A stretch of DNA of 64,000 nucleotides, taken from DASYXT01 sp035934555. Its GTDB lineage: Bacteria > Verrucomicrobiota > Verrucomicrobiia > Limisphaerales > UBA8199. A program made the position numbers and the translations under genes. Below, in pieces: positions 52,339 to 60,160 of this stretch (its first letter is position 1; the number at the start of each line of letters is the position of its first letter). The notes below the pieces were generated by a model that was not told where the DNA came from, searched no databases, and saw only the letters and a list, made by a program, of their open reading frames with translations. The DNA lies in NCBI GenBank assembly GCA_035934555.1, contig DASYXT010000071.1, positions 1-64,000 on the forward strand, read 5' to 3'.

Positions 52339-53265
52339 ATGAACCTGCGCCTCAGAGAACGTTTATTCAAATCACTGCACGAAAAGAATGCCTTAAGGCG
52401 GTACGTGGCATGGCGATTCCTGTTTGGCGCGTTTCAGTCGCTTGGTTTTCATCTGACCGCCGACCATTTCTACGAAATTATCCCGAACACGAGGACAGTG
52501 GCGCGAAATTACCCACGAGGCCCTCGCTCGCTCGCCGGCATTGATTGGCGATTCAACGCAAGTGAGCAACGGATGCTGCGGCTGATGTCGGCGTTCGGCG
52601 CCGAGTATGCCGCACTGCACCGGACCCACCGATTCAGGGAGGACAATCCTTACTACAAAGGATTCGATGCGCTTGGCCTGTATTTGATGCTGCGCGACCT
52701 CAAACCCGAGAAGCTGATTGAAGTCGGCCAGGGCGAGTCCACCAAAGTCGCTCTTTGGGCCTTGGCGAAGAATTGTGAAGAAACTGGCAAACGCGCGGAA
52801 TTCATTTCCATCGACCCGTATGCCCGGACTGGCGAGCTTGCCCCTCCGGAAAAGGTGCGGTTCGTCTTAATCCAACAGGAATTGCAGGTTGTTGATCTCA
52901 GCCCGTTGCTGGAGGGTTGCAAGTTTCTCTTCATCGACTCAAGCCACGTCTATAAATTTGGCAGCGATGTCGCGCTGGAGTTTACCCAAATCTACCCGCG
53001 CTTGCTTCCGGGGACGATTCTATACCTGCACGATATCTACTCGCCGTACGAGTATCCTTTAAATTGGCTGGTTTTCTATAAGCGCTTTTGGAATGAACAG
53101 TATTTCCTGGAATGTTTTCTGATGTTTAATGACGCCTTTGAGGTGCTCCTGCCCATGAATCTCCTGGTCCAGCAGTCCAAGCCCATGATGGCAGCGCTGC
53201 GCGAGCTGCCGTCCATTGAGAACTTTCTCTACGCAGGCAGCTCGTTCTACCTGAGACGCAAGTAA
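52339..53265 (+). CDS. Class I SAM-dependent methyltransferase
   Basis: A 308-residue protein. ATG 52339 (MNLRLRERLFKSLHEK) is chosen over an upstream TTG. The N-terminal 110 residues are helical; the SAM-binding fold then begins LIEVGQGESTKVALWAL (motif I, GxGxS) and continues FISIDPYA (motif II) and LFIDSSHVYKFG with an acid-rich DIYSPYEY. It resembles the Methyltransf_24-type proteins often encoded in surface-polysaccharide regions. The acceptor is unknown. The gene lies alone on the plus strand between repeat blocks. Confidence 0.8.
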   Translation: MNLRLRERLFKSLHEKNALRRYVAWRFLFGAFQSLGFHLTADHFYEIIPNTRTVARNYPRGPRSLAGIDWRFNASEQRMLRLMSAFGAEYAALHRTHRFREDNPYYKGFDALGLYLMLRDLKPEKLIEVGQGESTKVALWALAKNCEETGKRAEFISIDPYARTGELAPPEKVRFVLIQQELQVVDLSPLLEGCKFLFIDSSHVYKFGSDVALEFTQIYPRLLPGTILYLHDIYSPYEYPLNWLVFYKRFWNEQYFLECFLMFNDAFEVLLPMNLLVQQSKPMMAALRELPSIENFLYAGSSFYLRRK

Positions 53266-53301
53266 GGCCCGCCCATCAGTGGTTCATGTTCGTGAATTTC
53301 C

Positions 53302-54597
53302 TTGCTTAAAATGGCCGCGCATGACATTGCAGAGACAGATTTGATGCAGCAAAGACTGGCTTCGATACCTCGGCGCAGGTCACCCCTACGGGGTTTGGCA
53401 ACTACTTCTAGTAGGGCCATTTCTACCAACAGGCCACCCCTACGGGGTTTTTTCTGGACCACGGCATTGGCATGCTTGCTATTCCTGGGCACAGCCGTGC
53501 GCGCCTGGAGCGGCACGCTCAATCGGGTGCAGACGGTGTTCCTGATTGTGATGGAGAACCAGGATTGGTCCGACGTGCGCGGCAGCACCAACGCACCGTA
53601 CATCAACGGCGTGTTGCTGCCGATGGCCTCTCATTGCGAGCAGTACTACAACCCGCCAGGGATGCATCCGAGCTTGACCGATTACCTTTGGCTGGAGGGC
53701 GGCACCAACTTTGGTGTCCTTGACGACGGGAGCCCCTATACAAACAACTGCCAAACGCCGGCTGACGTGCAAACCACCACCAACCACCTCTCGACTTACC
53801 TTAACAACGCCGGGATTTCCTGGCGGGGTTATTTCGAAGATTGCCCGACCAATGTGATCGAGCTGGCCGGCTTCAACCTTTACGTCGTGCGCCACAACCC
53901 GTTTGCCTACTTCACCGACGTCATCGGCACCAACATCACCACCTATTGCACGTCGGATTCCCCCTACGGCGTCCAGCACCTGCGGCCTTACACCGACCTG
54001 GCGAGCGATCTCCAAGCCAACACCGTTGGCCGTTACAATCTCGTCATACCGAACCTGTGTCACGACATGCACAATGTGTGCGCGCCGTTGACCAATCAAC
54101 TCATGCAGGGGGACACCTGGTTGAGTACCGAGGTGCCGAAAATCCTGAACTCAGCCGCCTACCAGCGCAACGGGTTGCTGTTGCTAACGTGGGACGAAGG
54201 GGCGACGGGGGATGGCCCGATTGGCATGCTCGTGCTCTCACCGTTGGCCAAAGGCGGTGGTTATTACAATACCCGTTATTATACCCACAGCTCGACGCTG
54301 CGGACGATGCAGGAAATCTTCGGCGTCCGCCCGTGGCTCGGTGACGCCGCCAATGCGGAGGATCTGTCCGACCTGTTTCAGCAGTTGGAAATCAGCGGGG
54401 TGAGCAGGCAAGCGGGAGGCGCGATTCAATTGACGATCACCGGGGTGATTCCCAATTCGACGAACATCGTGCAAGCCTCGAGCGACCTGGTGAGCTGGAC
54501 CGGAGTGGCTACAAACTCGGTGCCGACAAACACCTTCTCGTTTAGCGACTCGGTCCAGGGTGCGGCGCGGTTTTATCGCGTGGTCGAGTTGCAGTGA
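53302..54597 (+). CDS. Secreted phosphoesterase-family protein
   Basis: A 431-residue protein of the phosphoesterase (acid phosphatase/phospholipase C-like, alkaline-phosphatase superfamily) type: TVFLIVMENQDWSDV carries the metal-binding Glu/Asn, ending with LLLLTWDEGATGDGPIGMLVLSP and an HSS-type metal site. A C-terminal strand domain (NIVQASSDLVSWTGVATNS .. FYRVVEL) follows. The predicted signal segment (FFWTTALACLLFLGTAVRAW) is preceded by two family-4 palindromes that are in frame (RSPLRG, RPPLRG). The start is uncertain (TTG 53302 or ATG 53311). A paralog lies convergently at 54944. Confidence 0.82.
   Translation: MLKMAAHDIAETDLMQQRLASIPRRRSPLRGLATTSSRAISTNRPPLRGFFWTTALACLLFLGTAVRAWSGTLNRVQTVFLIVMENQDWSDVRGSTNAPYINGVLLPMASHCEQYYNPPGMHPSLTDYLWLEGGTNFGVLDDGSPYTNNCQTPADVQTTTNHLSTYLNNAGISWRGYFEDCPTNVIELAGFNLYVVRHNPFAYFTDVIGTNITTYCTSDSPYGVQHLRPYTDLASDLQANTVGRYNLVIPNLCHDMHNVCAPLTNQLMQGDTWLSTEVPKILNSAAYQRNGLLLLTWDEGATGDGPIGMLVLSPLAKGGGYYNTRYYTHSSTLRTMQEIFGVRPWLGDAANAEDLSDLFQQLEISGVSRQAGGAIQLTITGVIPNSTNIVQASSDLVSWTGVATNSVPTNTFSFSDSVQGAARFYRVVELQ
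53377..53450. repeat. CACCCCTACGGGGTTT palindromes inside a 5' coding region, family 4
   Basis: Two copies, AGGTCACCCCTACGGGGTTT (53377) and AGGCCACCCCTACGGGGTTT (53431), 54 nt apart with ctacttctagtag between. ACCCC and GGGGT pair across a short loop. Both lie in the frame of the phosphoesterase and encode the Arg/Pro-rich stretch before its hydrophobic signal segment. Confidence 0.75.
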
Positions 54598-54629
54598 GAC
54601 GGGGTGCTCTTGCGGCATTTGGTCTGAAA

Positions 54630-54862
54630 CACCCGTAGGGTGTGGCCTGTTTATAGTAACGCCCCCGCCCCGAACACACCAAACCCCGTAGGGGTGACCT
54701 GTGAAAGCGGCCACCCTGCGGAAGATGGTTGGAAACACATTTTTAAGCCGCTCAATTGAAGTGGGACAGGTCACCCCTGACGGGGTTTGGCCCCGCGTGT
54801 AAGCGCGCGCGGTACTATAAACAGGTTACCCCAACGGGGTTTGAACCTTCGGCCACCCCTGG
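54630..54862. repeat. CACCCCTACGGGGTTT palindrome cluster, family 4
   Basis: In the 346-nt gap between the two convergent phosphoesterase genes: ACACCCGTAGGGTGT (54630), AAACCCCGTAGGGGTGACCT (54681), GGTCACCCCTGACGGGGTTT (54769), GGTTACCCCAACGGGGTTT (54824) and GGCCACCCCT (54851). An inverted pair CCTGTTTATAGTA (54646) and TACTATAAACAGG (54813) brackets them, so the block is itself an inverted repeat. Confidence 0.75.
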
Positions 54863-54943
54863 CTCAGTGCACCCAACACTACAACCGATTGGTACTCCTC
54901 ACGCCCTTCGGACGAAATGTGTGATGTTTCCCGGAAGCTTCCA

Positions 54944-56098
54944 TTATGGACCGCTCTGCCATTCCACAACCCGGTAAAACCGACTGAACTCGTTGGTCGG
55001 ATAATCTGTGAAAGAGAAGGAATCGCTCGTAACGGAATTGGTGCTGAGGTTTGTCCAGTGGCTGAGGTCGGTCGAGGCTTGAACCACGTTAGTGACTCCG
55101 GGTGTGACGCCGGTGATCCCCAATTGAACGCTGGGTCCCGGCCCGAGTGTGATCTGACTGATCTCCAATTGCCGGAACAGGTCGCCCAGGTCGGTCGCAT
55201 CGCCCGCCGCGCCCAGCCACGGGCCAACATGAAAAATCTCCTGCATGCTGCGCAGCGTTGATAAGGGCGTGTAATAGACCGTGCTGGCATAGCCACCGCC
55301 CTTGGCAAACGGGGACAGCACAAGCATCCCGATTGGCAGGGTGCCGGTGCTGGATTCATCCCAGGTAATGAAAACAGCCCCACCATGCTGGTAGGCCGAG
55401 GAGTTGAGGATTCGGGGAATTTCGGACGACAGCCAGGTATCGCCCTGGAGCATCCGGTTGGTGAGCGGCGCGCAGACGTCGTGCATATCGTCGCAGAGAT
55501 TGGGAACGATGAAATTGTAGCGGGCGACCGTATTACTGGCCAGGTCGGCAGCGAACTCGGTATAGGGGCGCAGATGCTGCACACCGTAGGGGAAAGCCGA
55601 CGTGCAATAGGTGGTGATGTTTGTGCCGGTGATGTCGGTGAAGAATGCAAAGGGGTTGTGGCGCACCACATAATGATTGTACCCGGCCAGTTCGATGATG
55701 TTTGTGGGGGAATCCTCGAGATAAGCCTTCCACGAAATGCCCGCATTGTAGAGGTACGTGGTCAGGTGATTGGTCGTGGTTTGGACCTGCTCCGGCGTCT
55801 GGCAATTATTCGTGAACGGGCTGTCCGTGCTGGCAATTCCGAAGTTGGTTCCGGCCTCATACCAAAGATACTTGGCGCCCGGGAGGTCATAATACTGTTC
55901 GCAATGCGAGGCCATTGGCAGCAGCACGCTATTGATGTACGGCGCGTTGGTATTGCCGACGATGTCCGACCAGGACTCGTTTTCCATCATGATGAGAAAA
56001 ACGGTGCGGATGGGGTCGAGGGGGTTGCTCCGCGCCGGCTGTGGGCACCCGAATAACATTGCCAGCAACACGAATTCAAGGGCGCGGGTTCTGGTCAT
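54944..56098 (-). CDS. Secreted phosphoesterase-family protein, paralog
   Basis: A 384-residue protein from ATG 56098 (MTRTRALEFVLLAMLFGC), with a signal peptide. It is colinear with the protein at 53302: IRTVFLIMMENESWSDIVG, ASHCEQYYDLPG, VVRHNPFAFFTDITGTNITTY, VFITWDESSTGTLPIGMLV and the same C-terminal NVVQASTDLSHWTN domain. A longer frame to 56137 is repeat-derived and not the true start. The two copies point at each other, so they form a large inverted duplication with diverged sequence. Confidence 0.82.
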   Translation of the reverse strand: MTRTRALEFVLLAMLFGCPQPARSNPLDPIRTVFLIMMENESWSDIVGNTNAPYINSVLLPMASHCEQYYDLPGAKYLWYEAGTNFGIASTDSPFTNNCQTPEQVQTTTNHLTTYLYNAGISWKAYLEDSPTNIIELAGYNHYVVRHNPFAFFTDITGTNITTYCTSAFPYGVQHLRPYTEFAADLASNTVARYNFIVPNLCDDMHDVCAPLTNRMLQGDTWLSSEIPRILNSSAYQHGGAVFITWDESSTGTLPIGMLVLSPFAKGGGYASTVYYTPLSTLRSMQEIFHVGPWLGAAGDATDLGDLFRQLEISQITLGPGPSVQLGITGVTPGVTNVVQASTDLSHWTNLSTNSVTSDSFSFTDYPTNEFSRFYRVVEWQSGP

Positions 56099-56110
56099 GT
56101 CCCCAAGAAA

Positions 56111-56632
56111 ATGAACCACAAAGAGCACAAAGACCACAAAAAAACCAAAAGCAGAAACAGGATAACGCCAATCTCATTTGCCGTTTTCCGGGTAACTCTT
56201 TGTGCTCTCTGTGTTCTTTGTGGTTAAGCAGGTGTTCGCCAAAAATGAACCACAAAGAGCACAAAGACCTGAAAAACCAGAAGCAGAAACAGGGATAACA
56301 GCAATCTCATTTTGCCGTTTTCCGGGTAACTCTTTGTGCTCTCTGTGTTCTTTGTGGTTAACCAGGTGTTCGCCAAAAATGAACCACAAAGAGCACAAAG
56401 ACCACAAAAAGCCAAAAGCAGAAACAGGGCAACAGCACCTCATTTTGCCGTTTTTCGGGTAAATCTTTGTGTTCTCTGTGTTCTTTGTGGTTAACCAGGT
56501 GTTCGCCAAAAATGAACCACAAAGAGCACAAAGACCACAAAAAGCCAAAAGCAGAAACAGGGCAACAGCACCTCATTTTGCCGTTTTCCGGGTAACTCTT
56601 TGTGCTCTCTGTGTTCTTTGTGGTTAACCAGG
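56111..56632 (-). repeat. Nonamer-arm hairpin array (family 2), left block
   Basis: Four units of 133-134 nt start at 56111, 56245, 56379 and 56512 with ATGAACCACAAAG. In each, arm one has nonamers ACCACAAAG, AGCACAAAG and ACCACAAAA, and arm two (reverse complement) has ACCACAAAG, AACACAGAG and AGCACAAAG or a near form. A linker GTTCGCCAAAAATG separates units. The fourth unit ends in the stop region of the GxxExxY gene: the gene's TAA (56624-56626) is the start of TTAACCACAAAG read on the minus strand. The first unit abuts the phosphoesterase start. Confidence 0.9.
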
Positions 56633-57010
56633 TCCAATGCGAGCGGTCGTGAACTTACGGATCTCAAATTTGTACGCTCCAAAATTGATCAGCAGCCCAT
56701 GTTCCAAGCGGGACGACTTCAGATATCCCAGAATCTGAGCCTCGTGCTCGGGGGCGAGAGCCTTGGCCGTTTTCAACTCAATGATGAGTTCTCCTTCCAC
56801 AAGCAAGTCTGCCAGGTAGTCCCCGATCATCGTGCCGTCCTCGTCAAAAACCCGGATCGCGTGTTGCTGCCTCACGTCCAGTCCCGCTTTGCGCAACCGA
56901 TGTGCCAGCGCGTTCTCATACACTTTCTCCAAATGCCCATGTCCGTGGTAAACGTGAATGTCAAAGGCTGTCTGCCTTACCCGATCGCTTAGCGTCTTAA
57001 TATCCCTCAT
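56624..57010 (-). CDS. GxxExxY protein (PD-(D/E)XK nuclease-like) in nonamer hairpin array
   Basis: A 128-residue GxxExxY/PDDEXK_3 protein. ATG 57010 is chosen because AAAGGAAA lies just upstream. The signature G25-x-x-E28-x-x-Y31 (GHLEKVYEN), the core Asp68 (YLADLL), E78-L-K80 (IIELKTA) and E90-A-Q92 (EHEAQ) are all intact, unlike the copy at 3121 whose E-x-K is D-N-K. The family ends usually in a 'r.VNgl' strand; here the last residues are FTTARIGPG and the stop codon is supplied by the hairpin repeat. Predicted nuclease-like fold; role unknown. Confidence 0.9.
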   Translation of the reverse strand: MRDIKTLSDRVRQTAFDIHVYHGHGHLEKVYENALAHRLRKAGLDVRQQHAIRVFDEDGTMIGDYLADLLVEGELIIELKTAKALAPEHEAQILGYLKSSRLEHGLLINFGAYKFEIRKFTTARIGPG

Positions 57011-57121
57011 GTGGTTTCCTTTGCATTTGCAATGGACCTTTCTCAAGGAAGCGGCCTCGGAGCGCTAACCGTCCGTTGGCAAAATGTGAACCACAGAGAA
57101 TCACAACTGGCCCCCCAAAAG

Positions 57122-57600
57122 ATGAAGCACAAAGACCACAAAACCAAAAACACAAACCCTTTTCCGGTAAATCTTCCGGTAAATCTTTGTGCTCTCTGTG
57201 TTCTTTGTGGTTAACCAAGTGTTCGCCAAAAAAATGAACCACAAAGAGCACAAAGATCACAAAAACCAAAAACACAAACCCTTTCCCGGCAAAATCTTTG
57301 TGCTCTCTGTGTTCTTTGTGGTTAACCAAGTGTTCGCCAAAAAATGAACCACAAAGAGCACAAAGATCACAAAATCCAAAAACACAAGCCGGATAACAGC
57401 AACCTCATTTTGCCGTTTTTCCGGTAAATCTTTGTGCTCTTTGTGTTCTTTGTGGTTAACCAGGTTTTTGTGTTCGCCAAAAAACGAACCACAAAGAGCA
57501 CAAAGACCACAAAAACCAAAAGCCGCAACAGGGCAACAGCACCTCATCTTGCCGTTTTTCCGGTAAATCTTTGTGCTCTCTGTGTTCTTTGTGGTTAACT
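57122..57600 (-). repeat. Nonamer-arm hairpin array (family 2), right block
   Basis: Four further units start near 57122, 57234, 57342 and 57484. Arms are again built of CACAAAG nonamers with CTTTGTGYT counterparts, ending GTGGTTAAC. The units are 100-140 nt and vary in loop length. The last one ends 12 nt from the stop of the minus-strand gene at 57612. With the left block it makes eight hairpins around one nuclease-like gene; units left of the gene share GTTCGCCAAAAATG linkers with those on the right. Confidence 0.88.
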
Positions 57601-57611
57601 TTTTGTACCCC

Positions 57612-60107
57612 TCACTGATACGTCACATCGGCATACCCACCAAAACCCACATACCGATTGTTGCCGTTGGTGCCAGCCGGGACCCGGAACCACAGCGTCT
57701 TGGGGCAATTCGTGTTCGGCCACGCAAAAGTCCACGTGAAATTGGTGGTAGCGCCGTCATGGATCATCACCGCCGCACTTGCATTTTGGCAGGCCTGTCC
57801 CTGCACACCAGCCGCCTGCGGCGGGAAATAATAAGCCTGGTAGTTGTTAGTGAAGCAGGCGTCTCCGCCGCCGGCGGGCTGGAACATATTCACCGTCACC
57901 GTTGCGTTCGTGGCCCACATCGGCACCGCCCACGACGCATCCAGATGGCTTACCCCGCTGCTGCCGATCGCCCAACAGTGGCCGTAGCTGGCCGCTCCGT
58001 ACGAATCCGTTACGTAAGAGTTAATTCCGTCGGAGGTGTTCACGTCCCATTCCGAACAGCGGACAATTTCGCGTACGGGCGACCAGCCGTTGGGAGCAAA
58101 AATGGGCATGCCGTTGTTGTCATAGCCCGCGGCACCCAGAGACCCGCTCGCGGCCAGATGACCGTTCACGTAGGTCGTCAGCAGGGTATTCGAAACGGCC
58201 AGACTGTTGCCGGTGGGCGACTGCGCGATAGACACCCCCCCCAGGGTCAATTGGTAAGGAGCCGTCGCGGTGCCTGGTCGGTCCATAGACACCCAGGCAT
58301 ACGGCGTACTCATCGTGAGATCATTGCCATCGGCCCACCCCATGCGCAGCGGGCCCTTTGCAGAATACTGATAGCGCCAGGCGCCGAACGGGTAATCCAA
58401 CGTGTAGTACTCGCGGTCGTAGTACCGGAAGCCCTGATAGTTGCCCCACCTGAAATCGTGGGCAGCCAGCGTGACGCTACCCTGTTTGAAGGTGTACGGC
58501 CCGAGGACCTTAATGGTGTTCTTGACATCATAGGAGCACTCCATGTCGGGGCGAAAGTCTTCGATCACGGCGTAGCGCGTCCCGCTTTCGTACCAGACAT
58601 TCTCGGTTTCCATAACGACCCCGGCGAAGACCTTGATCATCGGACCAACTTCCTCGAGCGCCTTGGTGTCATGAATGCGCACCCCGGAGGCCGTGGACCC
58701 TTCGTAATAATTGGTGGTGCCGCCGCCAGGATAATAGGCGGGATCGTGCCCAATCCAGATATACCCGTTGGTGAGCACGCCGCCATTCCCGGAATTCTCA
58801 GTGTAGAGCTGGATGTCCTGATTAAACGAGGAGCCGCCGACGATGATCACAGCGTTGGTGTTGCCGTTCGCCACCAAATGCCACCGGTCGGAACACGATG
58901 GACCGCCAGGAGTGTTGGGGTTCGGGTGGTTGATATCACCCAGACCGCCGCCAAACGCACCGAGCTCGATCCCGACATTGCAGAAATCAACGCGCCCGAC
59001 CCACTCCCAACCGTCGCACTTGAACGAGCATTTGAGCCCGGTGTCACATTGAAAAAAATAGACATCATTCCCGACCACGTGGGTGGCATCATCGGCCAGC
59101 ATGCCAGTACCCCACTCCGCGAACTTGACGTGCGTGTAGTGATTGTTCCCGGGAAGGGACTGAACCAGGCCGGTGGTGCCATACTGCATCCCGGGGCCGC
59201 GAATGACGATCTCTTCCCAGTCGATACCTCCCCGTAGAAACGGTCCATTAGACGCATTAGTTTCAGTTGAAAGCAGGACGGTATTGCCACTCCCGAGAAT
59301 CCGAATGCCCGGCTGGCCGTTGTTGGCGGCCCTGGTCCAGCCGCCGGACTCCGGCAGCCGATGATGGCCGGAGTCCTGGTAAATGCCGCTGCCGAAGCGC
59401 AGCGTCCCGCCCCAGGTATTGGTCAGCCACTGGATGGCCGCGTCGAAGGCTGCCGCATTAGCCCCGGGCATGTTAGTCGGACTCCCGCCGAACCACGCTA
59501 TATCCACAACATTCGTATCGCCAAAAATGCCACTGAGCATGGCGGCCGGGGAGTGATTGGTGATCATACCGGACGGCGAGGGGACACCGACAAGATTAGC
59601 GCCATTTCCCGCGAAACCCGCGGCGGTAACCGTGCCTGAGAACACAGGGTTGGCCGGCAGTGCGGCATTGGAGATGGTGCCGCTCAACTGACCGGCTGGC
59701 AGGGTGCCGGAGAGGTTGCTCGCGCCACCGGCGAAGATCGCGTAGGGACTGGCATTCAGCGGCTGCAGCGGTTCCAGGACGGTATAGTCGGCGGCGCCGT
59801 TGGTTTTGACATCGACCTCAAGCCACAAATTGCTGCCAGTGAAGATTCCCGGGCCAAAATCTGCCAAAAGCGAGAAAAGACCATTGCTGGTCGGCACCGC
59901 ATTGGTTACCATCTGGACCCCAAGTCGTGTGCTGCCCAGCGGGTCAAGGCAAAGACGCAGGCGGAAATCAAAAAGACCACTTGCTGGAACCCCGCCGAAA
60001 TTGAGTTTGCCTTGGTAGGTGAAAGCCGTCCCCTGCGCCAACGTGCTGATTGACATTAGGCCGAGCCCAAGCCCCGCGGCCAATAGCAAAGACTTACAGG
60101 ACATCAC
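57612..60107 (-). CDS. Secreted pectate-lyase-like protein with N-terminal AFTYQGKL domain
   Basis: An 831-residue protein with a signal peptide (MMSCKSLLLAAGLGLGLMSI..LAQG). The first 150 residues repeat the AFTYQGKLNFGGVPASGLFDF .. NASPYAIFA domain of the protein at 49904. The middle is a beta-helix region (FDAAIQWLTNTWGGTLRFGSGIYQD in part; NHYTHVKFAEWGTGM). The C-terminal 200 residues add a jelly-roll-like part with VRGTNG-type ends. A carbohydrate lyase or hydrolase role is possible; no catalytic residues are assigned. The stop lies next to the hairpin array. Confidence 0.75.
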   Translation of the reverse strand: MMSCKSLLLAAGLGLGLMSISTLAQGTAFTYQGKLNFGGVPASGLFDFRLRLCLDPLGSTRLGVQMVTNAVPTSNGLFSLLADFGPGIFTGSNLWLEVDVKTNGAADYTVLEPLQPLNASPYAIFAGGASNLSGTLPAGQLSGTISNAALPANPVFSGTVTAAGFAGNGANLVGVPSPSGMITNHSPAAMLSGIFGDTNVVDIAWFGGSPTNMPGANAAAFDAAIQWLTNTWGGTLRFGSGIYQDSGHHRLPESGGWTRAANNGQPGIRILGSGNTVLLSTETNASNGPFLRGGIDWEEIVIRGPGMQYGTTGLVQSLPGNNHYTHVKFAEWGTGMLADDATHVVGNDVYFFQCDTGLKCSFKCDGWEWVGRVDFCNVGIELGAFGGGLGDINHPNPNTPGGPSCSDRWHLVANGNTNAVIIVGGSSFNQDIQLYTENSGNGGVLTNGYIWIGHDPAYYPGGGTTNYYEGSTASGVRIHDTKALEEVGPMIKVFAGVVMETENVWYESGTRYAVIEDFRPDMECSYDVKNTIKVLGPYTFKQGSVTLAAHDFRWGNYQGFRYYDREYYTLDYPFGAWRYQYSAKGPLRMGWADGNDLTMSTPYAWVSMDRPGTATAPYQLTLGGVSIAQSPTGNSLAVSNTLLTTYVNGHLAASGSLGAAGYDNNGMPIFAPNGWSPVREIVRCSEWDVNTSDGINSYVTDSYGAASYGHCWAIGSSGVSHLDASWAVPMWATNATVTVNMFQPAGGGDACFTNNYQAYYFPPQAAGVQGQACQNASAAVMIHDGATTNFTWTFAWPNTNCPKTLWFRVPAGTNGNNRYVGFGGYADVTYQ

Positions 60108-60160
60108 GACTGCTAATGAGCTTGCGCGGGCAAAGCTGAGAAGTCAATCGCAATTCAACT

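Noticed and set aside
54756..54977. Plus-strand open frame between the convergent phosphoesterases
   Set aside because: Mostly translated palindrome repeats, and it runs antisense into the downstream gene.
56174..56682. Open frames with NHKEHREHKE-type translations (and similar at 57122-57550)
   Set aside because: They are translations of the nonamer hairpins in several frames, with no start signal or conserved domain.
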